From contig JAJCZQ010000017.1 of assembly GCA_029262335.1 (NCBI GenBank), forward strand, positions 68,033 to 132,032: DNA of 64,000 nucleotides, in the 5' to 3' direction. The notes under the pieces are model-generated. The model was not told the DNA's origin. It saw only the letters and a program-made list of their open reading frames with translations, and ran no database searches. The position numbers and the translations under genes are program-made. Positions 40,167-51,637 of this stretch are shown one piece after another (the stretch's first letter is position 1; every line of letters begins with the position of its first letter). Source of the stretch: Deltaproteobacteria bacterium (GTDB taxonomy: Bacteria; Desulfobacterota_D; UBA1144; Nemesobacterales; JAJCZQ01).

Positions 40167-41662
40167 ATCAGCGGGTTCCTCGATACTCCTAGTCTCCTGG
40201 CAAGTAACTTCCAGTTTGATGCTGTCGATTTTCCATTGCCATTGTTTGTTTCCGGTACCGCGTGCTCCATAGTGACAGCTGCTGCTATCAGTGCGGGATC
40301 AATTTCCGGAGATTCTTCGCTAAGAAGTTCCGGATGTCTTTCAATATATCCTGTGTCTATTTTTGCCTGGTTAAACTCTTCTTCATCCATAACCCTGATC
40401 AAAAAGCCTATGTTGGTCCTAACTCCAAGTACCACATACTCACTAAGTGCTGCAACCATTTTCTTTAAGGCATCTTCACGGGTTTCTCCCCAAGTAATAA
40501 GCTTTGAAAGCATCGGATCGTAAAATGATGTAACTTCATATCCGCTGTAGATTGATGAGTCGTCCCTCACACCAGGCCCTGTAGGTGCTTTAACGTAGTG
40601 AAGTATCCCGGGAGAAGGCATAAAATTCATTGCCGGGTCTTCAGCATAAACTCTGCATTCAAGTGCATGTCCGTTAATTTTCAGGTCAGACTGCTTAAAG
40701 GGAAGTTTTTCCCCTTCGGCAATTCTTATCATCCATTTTACAATATCAATACCTGTTATCATTTCTGTTACAGGGTGTTCGACCTGCACCCTTGTGTTCA
40801 TTTCAAGGAAAAAAAAGTTTTGTTTCTGGTCCATTATGAATTCAACAGTCCCGGCGCCCTGGTAATTGACAGCCTTTGCTATCCTTACCGCGGTGTCACC
40901 CATTTTTTTCCTGGTTTTTTCAGTCAGATATGCCGAAGGTGCTTCTTCTACTACTTTCTGGTGTCTTCTCTGTATAGAGCACTCTCTTTCAAAAAGGTGA
41001 AGTACCTTACCGTGAGAGTCTGCAAGTATCTGAATTTCTATATGTCTTGGCTGTTCAATAAATCTTTCTACAAAGACGGAATCATCACCAAAAGATGAAA
41101 GTGCCTCACTCTTTGCCATTCTGAGTGAGTTTTCAAACTCTTCCTTGTCCCTTACAAGTCTCATACCTTTACCACCACCACCGGCAGAGGCTTTTATCAT
41201 TACGGGATAACCGATCTTCTCGGCAACCATTGCTGCTTCGACATCGGTAACTGCTCCGTCTGATCCTGGTACAAGAGGTACCTTGGCTTCTTTTGCAATT
41301 TTTCTAGCGGTGATTTTATCACCCATAAGCCTTATAGCTTCAGGAGTCGGGCCTATAAATACAATGCCTTCCTTTTCGCAAAGCTCTGCAAAGGAGTCAT
41401 TTTCGGAAAGGAAACCAAACCCGGGATGAATGGCCTGAGCTCCGGATTTTTTTGCCACTTCGATTATTTTTTCTTTTACCAGATAACTTTCGGCCGGTTT
41501 GGGAGGGCCGATATGATAAGCTTCATCGGCAAGTGCCACATGAAGTGAGCTTCTGTCGGCATCGGAATAGACGGCCACTGTTTTAGCCCCAAGTTCCTTA
41601 CATGCCCTTATTATTCGTACGGCGATTTCGCCTCTGTTTGCTATCAGTATTTTTTCAAACAT
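40163..41662 (-). CDS. Biotin carboxylase subunit
   Basis: KILIANRGEIAVRIIRACKELG, IKASAGGGGKGMR, ERECSIQRRHQKVVEEAPS. Confidence 0.96.
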   Translation of the reverse strand: MFEKILIANRGEIAVRIIRACKELGAKTVAVYSDADRSSLHVALADEAYHIGPPKPAESYLVKEKIIEVAKKSGAQAIHPGFGFLSENDSFAELCEKEGIVFIGPTPEAIRLMGDKITARKIAKEAKVPLVPGSDGAVTDVEAAMVAEKIGYPVMIKASAGGGGKGMRLVRDKEEFENSLRMAKSEALSSFGDDSVFVERFIEQPRHIEIQILADSHGKVLHLFERECSIQRRHQKVVEEAPSAYLTEKTRKKMGDTAVRIAKAVNYQGAGTVEFIMDQKQNFFFLEMNTRVQVEHPVTEMITGIDIVKWMIRIAEGEKLPFKQSDLKINGHALECRVYAEDPAMNFMPSPGILHYVKAPTGPGVRDDSSIYSGYEVTSFYDPMLSKLITWGETREDALKKMVAALSEYVVLGVRTNIGFLIRVMDEEEFNQAKIDTGYIERHPELLSEESPEIDPALIAAAVTMEHAVPETNNGNGKSTASNWKLLARRLGVSRNPLI

Positions 41663-41676
41663 CAGTTACCTCAAAA

Positions 41677-43221
41677 TTAAAGCGGAATATTTCCATGTTT
41701 TTTCGGCGGGTTAGTCTGTCTTTTCCCATCCAGCATATCAAGCGCAAGCGCTATCCTGTGTCTTGTGTCCTCTGGTTTAATTACTTCATCAATATATCCA
41801 AGGTCTGCAGCCCTGTAAGGGTTTGCAAAGTTCTGCTTGTATTCATCAATAAGTTTTAATCTTTCTGCATCAGGGTCATCAGCCCCTGCAATCTGTCCTT
41901 TAAAAATAATGTTTACAGCTCCGTCCGAGCCCATAACAGCAATCTCGGCAGTCGGGTAAGCAAGGTTGACATCACCTCTTATATGCTTGGAGGACATTAC
42001 ATCATATGCCCCGCCATATGCCTTTCTTGTTATGACAGTGACCCTTGGGACGGTTGCTTCGCAGTATGCATACAGCAGTTTCGCCCCGTGCCTTATGATT
42101 CCGCCCCATTCCTGTTCAGTACCGGGTAAAAATCCGGGTACATCCACAAATGAAACAATCGGAATATTAAAACAGTCACAAAACCTGACAAACCTGCCGG
42201 CTTTTATTGAAGCATCGATATCAAGGCATCCTGCAAGAACCATTGGCTGGTTGCCTACAATGCCAACAGACCTGCCGTTTATCCTGGCAAATCCTACAAC
42301 AATGTTTTGAGCAAAGTGCTCCTGAATTTCAAAAAAGTAGTTGTCATCGACAACTTTATTTATTAATTCCTTTATGTCATATGGTTTATTCGGATTAACA
42401 GGGACTATTTCCCTGAGGCTTTCTTCTTTCCTGTCAACAGGATCATCACATGGCACCCTTGGAGGGTCTTCCATATTATTTGATGGCAGAAAGCTTAGTA
42501 GTTCTTTTATAATTGAAATGGAATCTTCATCATTTTCTGCAGCAAAGTGAGCAACGCCGCTTTTTGAGTTGTGTACCATTGCACCACCAAGATCTTCTGA
42601 TGATACATCTTCATGGGTTACAGCCTTGATTACGTCCGGTCCTGTGATAAACATGTAACTCGTATCTTTTGACATTACTGTAAAGTCGTTCATTACAGGG
42701 GAGTAAACTGCACCACCGGCACATGGCCCCATTATACCGGCTATCTGTGGTACAACACCTGAAGCCAGAACATTTCTTAAAAATATGTCTGCATATGCCC
42801 CAAGGCTTTCAACACCTTCCTGGATCCTTGCACCGCCTGAGTCATTAAGCCCAATTACGGGTGCTCCGACTTCCATGGCTTTTTCCATTATTTTACAGAT
42901 CTTTTTCCCATGAGCGAGGCCCAGGGAACCACCAAATACTGTAAAGTCCTGCGCATAAACAAAGACCTGCCTGCCTTCAATTTTTCCGTAGCCGGTAACA
43001 ACCCCGTCACCAAGAAATTTTTTGTCACCCATTCCAAAATCGTCGCATCTGTGTACTACGAATTTATCAAGTTCAACAAAACTGTTTTTGTCCAGGAGAA
43101 GGTCAATTCTTTCCCTGGCAGTGAGTTTTCCAAGATCGTGCTGCCTTTTTATTCTGGCTTCACCACCACCAAGTTCGGCTTCTTTTTCTTTCTGTTCTAA
43201 AAATTCAATTTTTTCCTTCAT
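41677..43221 (-). CDS. Acyl-CoA carboxylase carboxyltransferase subunit (propionyl-CoA carboxylase beta-like)
   Basis: [62 protein letters not shown]. Confidence 0.95.
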   Translation of the reverse strand: MKEKIEFLEQKEKEAELGGGEARIKRQHDLGKLTARERIDLLLDKNSFVELDKFVVHRCDDFGMGDKKFLGDGVVTGYGKIEGRQVFVYAQDFTVFGGSLGLAHGKKICKIMEKAMEVGAPVIGLNDSGGARIQEGVESLGAYADIFLRNVLASGVVPQIAGIMGPCAGGAVYSPVMNDFTVMSKDTSYMFITGPDVIKAVTHEDVSSEDLGGAMVHNSKSGVAHFAAENDEDSISIIKELLSFLPSNNMEDPPRVPCDDPVDRKEESLREIVPVNPNKPYDIKELINKVVDDNYFFEIQEHFAQNIVVGFARINGRSVGIVGNQPMVLAGCLDIDASIKAGRFVRFCDCFNIPIVSFVDVPGFLPGTEQEWGGIIRHGAKLLYAYCEATVPRVTVITRKAYGGAYDVMSSKHIRGDVNLAYPTAEIAVMGSDGAVNIIFKGQIAGADDPDAERLKLIDEYKQNFANPYRAADLGYIDEVIKPEDTRHRIALALDMLDGKRQTNPPKKHGNIPL

Positions 43222-43381
43222 TCATAAGGCTCCTGATAAAATGTTGCATTTAATGATGCGATTTTTTATAAACAATTATGCTGAGTATTGTTTTTGAAAT
43301 GTATTTTTAAAAATCCAGTGAAATATAACACAATGATTAATAAATATAAAACTTATTATTAATATAGATGTCTTTGGGGTT

Positions 43382-43975
43382 TTAAGTCAAATTACTCCAT
43401 ATATTCCTAACCTGCTCCCGGGTATTTTCCAACTTACCATTATTGTCGATAATATAGTCTGCATGCTTTATCTTTTCACTGTTGCTAAGCTGGGATTTAA
43501 TCCGGGCATTGATCTGCTCCACGGAAAGATCACCCCTGCCTTTTAGTCTTTTTTTCTGTTCCTCTTCGTTTATAGAAACCACAATTAATTTTTCTATTAA
43601 TTTGAGCAAACCTTTCTTTTCCAGAATTAGAGCAGCTTCTACTATTACTATGTCTGCCCCTTTTTCACTGTAGCTCTCAATTGAGCTTAAAATTTCATCA
43701 TATATCCTGGGGTGAATAATACTGTTTAACTGTTCTCTTTTTTCATCGCTGCTGAACACAATCTCAGCTACATGCTTCCGGTTTAATGAGCCATCTGAAT
43801 TTAAAATACATTCCCCAAATAGTTGGGCAATTTCCTTAAGTGCCGGTTTCCCCTGTTGCACTACGTCTCTTGCAACCTGATCGGCATCAATTATTTCGGC
43901 ACCGAGTTCTTTGAATAAAAGTGCTACGGTAGATTTACCAGAGCCTATATTCCCTGTTAGTCCTATTACTTTCAT
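43382..43975 (-). CDS. coaE: Dephospho-CoA kinase
   Basis: VIGLTGNIGSGKSTVA, IIDADQVARDVV, HPRI. Confidence 0.96.
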   Translation of the reverse strand: MKVIGLTGNIGSGKSTVALLFKELGAEIIDADQVARDVVQQGKPALKEIAQLFGECILNSDGSLNRKHVAEIVFSSDEKREQLNSIIHPRIYDEILSSIESYSEKGADIVIVEAALILEKKGLLKLIEKLIVVSINEEEQKKRLKGRGDLSVEQINARIKSQLSNSEKIKHADYIIDNNGKLENTREQVRNIWSNLT

Positions 43976-44072
43976 CTTTATAAATTATGATTATAAGTAA
44001 TATTTAATCAAATATCTGAGTATATATACAAACTGAACACTAAAAAATTGTTTTAATTAATATGGAGGCAAC

Positions 44073-44561
44073 ATGAGTTTTACTACACCAGACCTATGCG
44101 ATGATTTCCCTGAACTTGTCAGGGTAGTTGATCCGATGTTTAATAATTTTGGGGGTAATGATACCTTTGGCGGCGAAATTGTTACGGTTAAATGCTTTGA
44201 AGACAATTCACTAGTTAAAGAAAATGCCTCTAAGCCTGGACACGGAAAGGTAATGGTTGTAGACGGCGGTGGGTCACTAAGGCGGGCCCTGCTCGGAGAC
44301 CTGATAACTAAGGATGCAGTTAAGAATGGCTGGGAAGGTTTTGTTATTTACGGATGCATCCGTGATGTGGATATTATTGGCAGGCTGGATATTGGTGTGA
44401 AAGCACTCGATACAGTGCCTCTTAAAACAGAGAAAAAAGGAATAGGTGACCTTAATATTGCTATAACTTTTGGCGGTGTTACTTTCAGGCCGGGTGAGTA
44501 TGTCTATGCTGATAATAACGGCGTGGTTGTTTCAAAAGAAAAATTATTAACGGATGATTAG
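44073..44561 (+). CDS. rraA: RraA-family protein
   Basis: [40 protein letters not shown]. Confidence 0.9.
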   Translation: MSFTTPDLCDDFPELVRVVDPMFNNFGGNDTFGGEIVTVKCFEDNSLVKENASKPGHGKVMVVDGGGSLRRALLGDLITKDAVKNGWEGFVIYGCIRDVDIIGRLDIGVKALDTVPLKTEKKGIGDLNIAITFGGVTFRPGEYVYADNNGVVVSKEKLLTDD

Positions 44562-45946
44562 ATTGAATCTATTGCTTTTTGTATTCTGCTTATTACAACT
44601 TCTTTACCAAGAATTTCAATGACCTCACCAATCCCCGGACTTACAGTGCCTCCTGTAAGGGCCACTCGCATAGGCTGTGCGATTTTGCCGAATTTCAGGT
44701 CAAGCTCTTCGACAACCTCCTCAAGAGCTTTTTGAATATTGTCATAAGTAAAGTTTTCAACCGAACTCAGTTTCCCGGATAATGCCTGCAGCACCGGCCT
44801 TGTATCTTCTGTCAGAAACTTGTTTCTTGCCTTTTCTTCATATTCATTAACATCATTGTAAAAATATGAAGACTGACTCACAAAATCATTAAGAGTTTTT
44901 GATCTTTCCCGAAGCTGTTCAATAATTTTTAATAATTTATCGTCATCTTCTGCTTTATATCCTTTGCCGTTCATGAGCGGTAATATGAGCTCTGCAATCT
45001 CTTTAGCGGGTTTTTCCTTTATATAATGAGCATTTAGCCACTGGAGCTTTTCGGGATTAAAAACGGCGGGGGACTTTCCAACATTATCAAGTGTAAACTT
45101 TTCAACAAGTTCATCTTTTGAGAAAATTTCTTCGTCCCCAAAAGACCAGCCAAGCCTTGTAAGATAGTTTATCATTGCTTCGGGCAGATAACCGTCGTCC
45201 CTGTAAGCGCCGACTGATGTTGCGCCGTGGCGTTTGCTGAGTTTTGTCTTGTCGGCACCATGAATCATCGAAACATGTGCAAACTCGGGAAGATTAAATC
45301 CAAGTGCATCGTAAATTAACTGCTGTTTAGGTGTATTTATAAGATGGTCATCCCCACGGATAATATGGGTCAGTTCCATTAAGGCATCATCAATTACAAC
45401 TGCAAAGTTGTAGGTTGCAAAGCCGTCCATACGTAAGATTATAAAGTCATCTATTTCCCCGGCATCGAAACTAATTTTTCCCCTTAGTATGTCATGTACT
45501 TCTATTTCACCTGTGTCAGGAGTGAGTATTCTTATTGAATAGGGTTTGTCGGGGCCGGAATTTTCATCTGCCCATTCCCTTTTGTACTGAAAAAACTCCC
45601 CTTTGTCCTGTGCTTCTTTCCTTTTATCGGCAAGCTGTTCAGGTGTAACGTAGCATTTATATGCTTTTCCGGATTCAAGCATCTTATTTGCATATTCATT
45701 GTAAAGCTCAAGCCTTTCAGACTGCTTTATAGGGGTTCCGTCCCAGTCGAGGCCAAGCCATTTCATGGAATCATAAATTTCATTAAGGGATTCTTCTGTG
45801 GACCGTACCTGGTCGGTATCTTCAATCCTAAGTACAAATTCCCCGCCATGGTGACGGGCAAAAAGCCAGTTGAATATAGCAGTCCTTGCTCCACCAAGAT
45901 GGAGAGAGCCCGTGGGACTTGGTGCAAATCTTGTTTTTACAGACAT
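44558..45946 (-). CDS. gltX: Glutamate--tRNA ligase
   Basis: [38 protein letters not shown]. Confidence 0.97.
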   Translation of the reverse strand: MSVKTRFAPSPTGSLHLGGARTAIFNWLFARHHGGEFVLRIEDTDQVRSTEESLNEIYDSMKWLGLDWDGTPIKQSERLELYNEYANKMLESGKAYKCYVTPEQLADKRKEAQDKGEFFQYKREWADENSGPDKPYSIRILTPDTGEIEVHDILRGKISFDAGEIDDFIILRMDGFATYNFAVVIDDALMELTHIIRGDDHLINTPKQQLIYDALGFNLPEFAHVSMIHGADKTKLSKRHGATSVGAYRDDGYLPEAMINYLTRLGWSFGDEEIFSKDELVEKFTLDNVGKSPAVFNPEKLQWLNAHYIKEKPAKEIAELILPLMNGKGYKAEDDDKLLKIIEQLRERSKTLNDFVSQSSYFYNDVNEYEEKARNKFLTEDTRPVLQALSGKLSSVENFTYDNIQKALEEVVEELDLKFGKIAQPMRVALTGGTVSPGIGEVIEILGKEVVISRIQKAIDSI

Positions 45947-45987
45947 CGGAATTAAAGTAAATAAAGTTTAGTGAGTGTCAATTATTA

Positions 45988-46239
45988 TTAATTCAGTAGT
46001 TCATCAAGCTTGTTTGCCCTTTCAAGAGAGACAAGCTGATCGTAACCGCCAATGAGTTCATCGCCGATCAGTATTATTGGTACAGTCCGCCAGTTGAGCT
46101 TTTGCATTGTTTCAATCTTTTTTTCAGGGTTTTTATCAAGATTTACTTCATCGTATTCAATACCCTTGCTGTCCAGCAGCTGTTTTGCTCTAATGCAATA
46201 CGGACAGTAGCTGCTTGTATATATTTGAACTTTATTCAT
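45988..46239 (-). CDS. grxC: Glutaredoxin 3
   Basis: YTSSYCPYCIRAKQLL...TVPIILIGDELIGGYDQL. Confidence 0.93.
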   Translation of the reverse strand: MNKVQIYTSSYCPYCIRAKQLLDSKGIEYDEVNLDKNPEKKIETMQKLNWRTVPIILIGDELIGGYDQLVSLERANKLDELLN

Positions 46240-46338
46240 GGAAAATTATGATGCTTGGTTTTTAGAATAGATTCAAGTATTCTTGACAGCAGCTTAGTTG
46301 AAAAATGGTGTTCACAAACAAAATTACCAAAAAAAATT

Positions 46339-46890
46339 ATGTATACCCGTTTACTGATTCTTCCAGTTTTTGTTGCCCTTGCTCTAACTATTAGTTCGTG
46401 CTCTGTATTTAAATTTGCGAAAATTTATGCTTCCTCTGACCCCGGCAGCGGGCAGCTGCAAGGTGATGTTTATACAACTGATCTCACAAGCTACAGGATT
46501 GGCACACTCGGGAATAACTGGAAAAGGGTAAACATAGATTACGGGGACCTGTTTTTTACAAACAAAAAAAGGACTTCTGCCATTACCGTGAATTCTTCGT
46601 GCGGCCCTAACAAAGCCAAATACAGCCTCACTGCACTTGCAGGATCATTACTGGTTGGTATTAAAGGGAAACAGCTTATTGAGAGGGAATTAATACAGGT
46701 GGATGGCCAGGAAGCATTATTTTCACTTTATGATGCAAAGTATGAAGGAGAGGACCTTAAAATATCTACAGTAGTATTTAAAAAAGAGCAGTGTGTTTAT
46801 GATTTCAGTTATTCGAATATAAACGATGAATTTGATACTTACTTTAAAGAATTTGTTACTTTCCTGTCGAAATTCAGGGTACTGAGCTAA
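46339..46890 (+). CDS. Predicted lipoprotein of unknown function
   Basis: Start moved to MYTRLLILPVFVALALTISSCSVF (lipobox); upstream of mlaE-like gene. Confidence 0.7.
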   Translation: MYTRLLILPVFVALALTISSCSVFKFAKIYASSDPGSGQLQGDVYTTDLTSYRIGTLGNNWKRVNIDYGDLFFTNKKRTSAITVNSSCGPNKAKYSLTALAGSLLVGIKGKQLIERELIQVDGQEALFSLYDAKYEGEDLKISTVVFKKEQCVYDFSYSNINDEFDTYFKEFVTFLSKFRVLS

Positions 46891-46893
46891 GCT

Positions 46894-47679
46894 ATGATCG
46901 GCCTCTTTTACAAAATTGGAGCATTTTGTATTGATTCATTATTAACTGTCGGGGAAGTTACAATATTTTGCTATAATGCTTTTATTACAACACTGAAACC
47001 ACCTTATGACTATAAACAGATAACAGAACAGGTATTTGAAATTGGTATTAAATCAATATTGATTGTAATTGTATCAGCTCTAGCAATCGGGATGGTTATG
47101 GTTGTCCAGCTATCGTGGGGATTTGCATGGTTCGGAGCAAAAGGGCTTGTAGGCCCGGTTGTTACGTTGTCATTTGTAAGAGAACTTGGCCCTGTTGTAA
47201 CTTCACTCCTCGTAGGAGGAAGGGTAGGCTCGGGGATTACAGCCGAAATTGGTTCAATGAATGTTACCGAGCAGATAGATGCAATAAAGACACTTGGTGC
47301 AGACCCGATAAAAAAACTTGTAGCTCCAAGGATCTGGGCTGCAATGATTTCTTTTCCCCTACTCGCCATTATTTCCAACCTCGCAGGTATATTTGGTGCT
47401 ATGATTATTTCTTCAATTGATCTTGATATAGGGCCCCAGCTGTTTTTAACTTCAACAAGAGAGTGGGTCGGGGTAGATGATTTTATAAGTGGTATTTCAA
47501 AAACCTTTTTCTTCGGTTTAATTGTTGCTTTCACAGGGTGTTATATTGGTATGAACGCAGAAGGCGGGACACAGGGAGTAGGAAGGGCAACAACAAGGAC
47601 TGTTGTAGTATCTTTGTTATTAATTATTATTTCCGATTTTCTACTATCAAAATTATTTGTCTTTTTATTTTATATTTAA
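46894..47679 (+). CDS. mlaE: MlaE-family ABC permease
   Basis: FVRELGPVVTSLLVGGRVGSGITAEIGSMNVTEQIDAIKTLGADP. Confidence 0.93.
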   Translation: MIGLFYKIGAFCIDSLLTVGEVTIFCYNAFITTLKPPYDYKQITEQVFEIGIKSILIVIVSALAIGMVMVVQLSWGFAWFGAKGLVGPVVTLSFVRELGPVVTSLLVGGRVGSGITAEIGSMNVTEQIDAIKTLGADPIKKLVAPRIWAAMISFPLLAIISNLAGIFGAMIISSIDLDIGPQLFLTSTREWVGVDDFISGISKTFFFGLIVAFTGCYIGMNAEGGTQGVGRATTRTVVVSLLLIIISDFLLSKLFVFLFYI

Positions 47680-47705
47680 TTTTTTATAACGGAGGAGTCT
47701 CATAA

Positions 47706-48827
47706 TTGTCCTTATCAGAAAACAGCAGTACTAAAATGAAATCAAAGCTATTAATGGGTCCCGGGCCCAGCAATGTAAGCAGGAGAGTTTATGACGCTCT
47801 TGCAACACCTATTATAGGCCATCTTGATCCCGAATTTCTGGATATGATGGACGAAACCACCCAGATGCTAAGGGATGTATTCCAGACTAAGAACAAGCTT
47901 ACAATCCCTGTCTCCGGCACCGGAAGCTCCGGAATGGAAGCAGGTTTTGTCAATATACTTGAACCAGGTGATAAGGTAGTTATCGGGGTGAATGGGGTAT
48001 TTGGCGAGAGGATGTCAGATGTTGCTTCGAGATACGGCGGCGAGGTTATAAGGATAGAAGAAGAATGGGGAAGAATTATAGAGCCCTCAAGAGTAATAGA
48101 TGTATTAAAACAAAATCCTGATACAAAACTTGTGGCTATTGTGCATGCTGAGACATCAACCGGGGCAAAACAGCCGCTTCAGGAGATAGGTGATTATGTA
48201 AAAGGGACTGATACACTCCTGCTGGTAGATGCGGTAACCTCACTTGCAGGATGCGAACTTAAAATTGACGATTGGAACATTGATATATGCTATAGCGGAA
48301 CGCAAAAGTGCTTAAGCGTTCCTCCAGGGCTTTCCCCTGTAACGTTTAGTGATAAAGCAGTGGATGTGATAGAGGCAAGGGGTTCCAAGGTTGAGAGCTG
48401 GTATCTTGACCTCTCCATGATAAGGAAATACTGGGGTAGTGAAAGGGTCTACCATCATACAGCACCAATTTCCATGATTTATGCCCTGAGAGAAGGGCTT
48501 AAGATTATATTGGAAGAAGGCCTTGAGGAAAGGCACAAAAGGCACCAGATGGTTGGGGACTATTTTGTTGAAGAAATTAGCAAGCTCGGATTTAGTTTGT
48601 TTGCCCAGGAAGGGCACAGGCTCCCTATGCTTGTATCCGTAGTCTTACCAGACGGAATAGACGATGACCAGGTAAGATCAAAACTCCTTCAGGAACATGG
48701 AATTGAAATAGGTGTTGGCCTTGGTAAAACAAGGGGTAAAATATGGAGAATAGGGTTAATGGGTGAATCCTGTACAAAAGAGAACGTAGATATTTTTATT
48801 GGTGCATTAAAAGAAATAATAAGCTAG
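47706..48827 (+). CDS. Alanine-glyoxylate/serine-pyruvate aminotransferase family
   Basis: LLMGPGPSNVSRRVYDAL, SGTGSSGMEAGFVNIL, SGTQKCLSVPPGLSPV. Confidence 0.92.
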   Translation: MSLSENSSTKMKSKLLMGPGPSNVSRRVYDALATPIIGHLDPEFLDMMDETTQMLRDVFQTKNKLTIPVSGTGSSGMEAGFVNILEPGDKVVIGVNGVFGERMSDVASRYGGEVIRIEEEWGRIIEPSRVIDVLKQNPDTKLVAIVHAETSTGAKQPLQEIGDYVKGTDTLLLVDAVTSLAGCELKIDDWNIDICYSGTQKCLSVPPGLSPVTFSDKAVDVIEARGSKVESWYLDLSMIRKYWGSERVYHHTAPISMIYALREGLKIILEEGLEERHKRHQMVGDYFVEEISKLGFSLFAQEGHRLPMLVSVVLPDGIDDDQVRSKLLQEHGIEIGVGLGKTRGKIWRIGLMGESCTKENVDIFIGALKEIIS

Positions 48828-48872
48828 TATTTATTAAAATTATTTGAGGAAAAAAAGCGATATAGGTACATC

Positions 48873-48900
48873 TTGACATTATATTAGATTTTGGTAGAAT
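48873..48900 (+). promoter_or_regulatory. Promoter TTGACA-N16-TAGAAT for rplM-rpsI
   Basis: TTGACA 48873-48878, TAGAAT 48895-48900, upstream of rplM. Confidence 0.6.
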
Positions 48901-48928
48901 GACACACCTTATTGTTTAGGAAAATAGT

Positions 48929-49357
48929 ATGAAATCATATATGGCAAAAAACGAAGAAGCAGACCAGAAATGGTTTATTATTGACGCTGAAGGCAAGACT
49001 GTTGGCAGACTTGCTACCAAAGTTGCAACATTGCTCAGGGGTAAAGGAAAACCACAATTTACTCCACATGCAGATATTGGCGATTTTGTTGTAGTTATCA
49101 ATGCTGATAAAGTTAATTTTACCGGTAACAAATGGAGCCAGAAGACTTATTACTGGCATACGCAGTTCCCAGGTGGAATAAAATCAATTACAGCTGAAAA
49201 ACTAAAAGAAAAAGAACCAGAAGAAATTTTAAGAAAAGCTGTCTGGGGTATGCTGCCGAAATCTAAATGGCAGAAAACTCTTATTGGCAGATTAAAAGTA
49301 TATGCGGGTGATTCCCACCCTCATTTGGCCCAACAGCCGGAAGCACTGGAGGTTTAA
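48929..49357 (+). CDS. rplM: 50S ribosomal protein L13
   Basis: WFIIDAEGKTVGRLATKVATLLRGKGK, VWGMLPKSKW. Confidence 0.97.
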   Translation: MKSYMAKNEEADQKWFIIDAEGKTVGRLATKVATLLRGKGKPQFTPHADIGDFVVVINADKVNFTGNKWSQKTYYWHTQFPGGIKSITAEKLKEKEPEEILRKAVWGMLPKSKWQKTLIGRLKVYAGDSHPHLAQQPEALEV

Positions 49358-49361
49358 TTAA

Positions 49362-49754
49362 TTGTCTGAAACATTATATAACGGAACTGGACGCAGAAAA
49401 ACATCGGTAGCCAGGGTATGGTTAAAACCCGGCAAAGGTAGTTTTAAGGTTAATAACAGGGAATTAAATGAATATTTTCCCCGCGAATCATGGCAGATAC
49501 AGGCCAGAGAACCTCTTGCAGTAACAGAAACTGATGGTCAGTTCGATATACTTGTAAATGTACAGGGCGGTGGTTTAACAGGACAGGCCGGTGCAGTCAG
49601 ACACGGACTTTCAAGGGCTTTGCTTCAATCCAATGACACACTACGTAAGAAACTAAAAGTAGCCGGATTTCTAAGACGTGACTCAAGAATGGTCGAAAGT
49701 AAGAAATACGGTAAAAGAAAAGCAAGAAGAGGACAGCAGTTCTCAAAGAGGTAA
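49362..49754 (+). CDS. rpsI: 30S ribosomal protein S9 (TTG start)
   Basis: YNGTGRRKTSVARVWLKPGKG...ESKKYGKRKARRGQQFSKR. Confidence 0.97.
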   Translation: MSETLYNGTGRRKTSVARVWLKPGKGSFKVNNRELNEYFPRESWQIQAREPLAVTETDGQFDILVNVQGGGLTGQAGAVRHGLSRALLQSNDTLRKKLKVAGFLRRDSRMVESKKYGKRKARRGQQFSKR

Positions 49755-49761
49755 TTTCTTC

Positions 49762-51102
49762 TTGTCGAAAATATCTAAAAATACTGATTCAACTCAAATT
49801 AAGATTGCTTCCCACAAGGGAAAACTCGGTGTATTACTTCCGGGAATGAGTGGTGCTGTAAGTACTACCTTTATTGCCGGCATTGAGGCTATAAAAAAAG
49901 GGCTCGGAAGGCCAATTGGGTCCCTTACCCAAATGGGTACAATTCGACTCGGCAAAAGAACTGATAAGAAATCCCCGTTAATTAAGGATTTTATCGGTTT
50001 AACTGATATAAAAGATATAGTTTTTGGAGGATGGGACATCTATCCTGACAATTGCTATGATGCAGCCGTTAAATCAGGTGTTCTAAAAAATGAATTACTC
50101 CAAAAATTAAAACCAACTCTAAAAAAATCATCCCCGATGAAGGCTGTATTCAGCCAGCAGTATGTAAAGAACCTGTCCGGGACTCATGTAAAAAAAGGCA
50201 AGACAAAGATGGACCTTGCCGAACAGCTTATAAAAGACATAAATAAGTTTAAAAAAGATAATAAATTAGACCGCCTTGTTATGCTTTGGTGCGGAAGTAC
50301 CGAAGTGTTTCTCAAAATAACCAAAGTACACAGTACTCTAAAAAGTTTTGAAGCGGGCCTTAAAAAGAACAGCAAAGATATACCGCCAAGTATGATTTAT
50401 GCATATGCTGCAATCAAATGCGGTATTCCATACGGAAACGGTGCACCAAATCTTTCTGCAGATGTTCCGGCACTTGAAGAACTTGCAATAGAGAACAAAG
50501 TTCCTATTGCCGGTAAAGATTTTAAGACCGGGCAGACACTTATGAAAACTATTCTTGCTCCAGGTTTTAAGAGCAGGCTGCTGGGAATAAACGGCTGGTT
50601 TTCAACAAATATCCTTGGCAACAGGGACGGAGAAGTACTTGATGACCCATGGTCATTTAAAACCAAAGAAGAAAGCAAACTTAGTGTACTTGATTCAATA
50701 TTTCAGCCACATCTATATCCTGCGCTTTACTCAGATTTTTACCACAAGGTAAGGATTAACTACTATCCGCCAAGAGGTGATGAGAAAGAAGCCTGGGACA
50801 ATATAGATATTTTCGGATGGCTTGATTACCCGATGCAGATAAAGGTGAATTTCCTTTGCAGGGACAGTATCCTGGCAGCCCCTATTGTGCTTGACCTTGT
50901 CCTGTTTCTTGATCTTGCAAAACGTGCTGAAATGTTTGGTATTCAGGAATGGCTTTCATTTTACTTTAAAAGCCCGATGGTTAAGAGAGGTCTGTACCCA
51001 GAGCATGACCTTTTCATTCAGCAGATGAAGCTGAAGAACACACTTCGCTTCCTAAAAGGCGAAAACCTTATTACTCACCTGGGTCTTGATTATTACGACT
51101 AG
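49762..51102 (+). CDS. ino1: myo-Inositol-1-phosphate synthase family
   Basis: GKLGVLLPGMSGAVSTTFIAGIEAI, FGGWDIYPDN, GKDFKTGQTLMKTILAPGFKSRLLGINGWFSTNILGNRDGEVLDDPWSFKTKEESKLSVLDSI. TTG 49762 chosen over 49678 to avoid overlapping rpsI. Confidence 0.88.
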   Translation: MSKISKNTDSTQIKIASHKGKLGVLLPGMSGAVSTTFIAGIEAIKKGLGRPIGSLTQMGTIRLGKRTDKKSPLIKDFIGLTDIKDIVFGGWDIYPDNCYDAAVKSGVLKNELLQKLKPTLKKSSPMKAVFSQQYVKNLSGTHVKKGKTKMDLAEQLIKDINKFKKDNKLDRLVMLWCGSTEVFLKITKVHSTLKSFEAGLKKNSKDIPPSMIYAYAAIKCGIPYGNGAPNLSADVPALEELAIENKVPIAGKDFKTGQTLMKTILAPGFKSRLLGINGWFSTNILGNRDGEVLDDPWSFKTKEESKLSVLDSIFQPHLYPALYSDFYHKVRINYYPPRGDEKEAWDNIDIFGWLDYPMQIKVNFLCRDSILAAPIVLDLVLFLDLAKRAEMFGIQEWLSFYFKSPMVKRGLYPEHDLFIQQMKLKNTLRFLKGENLITHLGLDYYD

Positions 51103-51602
51103 GTAACGGCTTTTTCTCTTATTCTTCTATTAATATCTTTAATGTGATGCCCAATTCTGTAATAAATCCAAAAGGGAAGTAATATTGAAAATGTTAGCTT
51201 TATGTAAGTTACGTAATGATTTGATATTGCTTCGTTGATTTTTCCTTCATTTTCAAGAATTGTTAATATAATTATTGAAAATAACAATATTCCAAATATA
51301 AATGCACAATATCTAAAAGATATAACCCATAATAAACATATAAACTTATCAGCAAAGTTTTCGCCTTTGTTTCCACCATTACAGATATAGCAATAATATA
51401 TTCCAATACCAAGAACTAGTGAAGATATGATCATCATGAAAATAATAGGAGAATTATTTTCAAATTGAATATTAAAATTCCTTAAGTATTTATTAATTAA
51501 GGAAACTTGCGGCAACAATAGAAAAAAAAGTAAATATAAAAAAACAGATATATGCGAGAGTTTGCCGTTTATTATTTCTTCTTTTAAACCATTTAAATCC
51601 AA
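51099..51602 (-). CDS. Hypothetical multi-pass membrane protein
   Basis: Four hydrophobic segments; no family recognised. Confidence 0.6.
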   Translation of the reverse strand: MDLNGLKEEIINGKLSHISVFLYLLFFLLLPQVSLINKYLRNFNIQFENNSPIIFMMIISSLVLGIGIYYCYICNGGNKGENFADKFICLLWVISFRYCAFIFGILLFSIIILTILENEGKINEAISNHYVTYIKLTFSILLPFWIYYRIGHHIKDINRRIREKAVT

Positions 51603-51637
51603 AAGTACATGATTAAACCTTAATATAAATTCACTTA

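Noticed and set aside
40598-41098. 166-aa plus-strand ORF inside the biotin carboxylase gene
   Set aside because: Antisense shadow ORF; no start context or recognisable domain.
47010-47534. 174-aa minus-strand ORF inside mlaE
   Set aside because: Antisense shadow of a conserved gene.
49678-49761. Upstream start of ino1 overlapping rpsI
   Set aside because: Would overlap rpsI by 77 nt with no conserved residues; TTG 49762 is more plausible.
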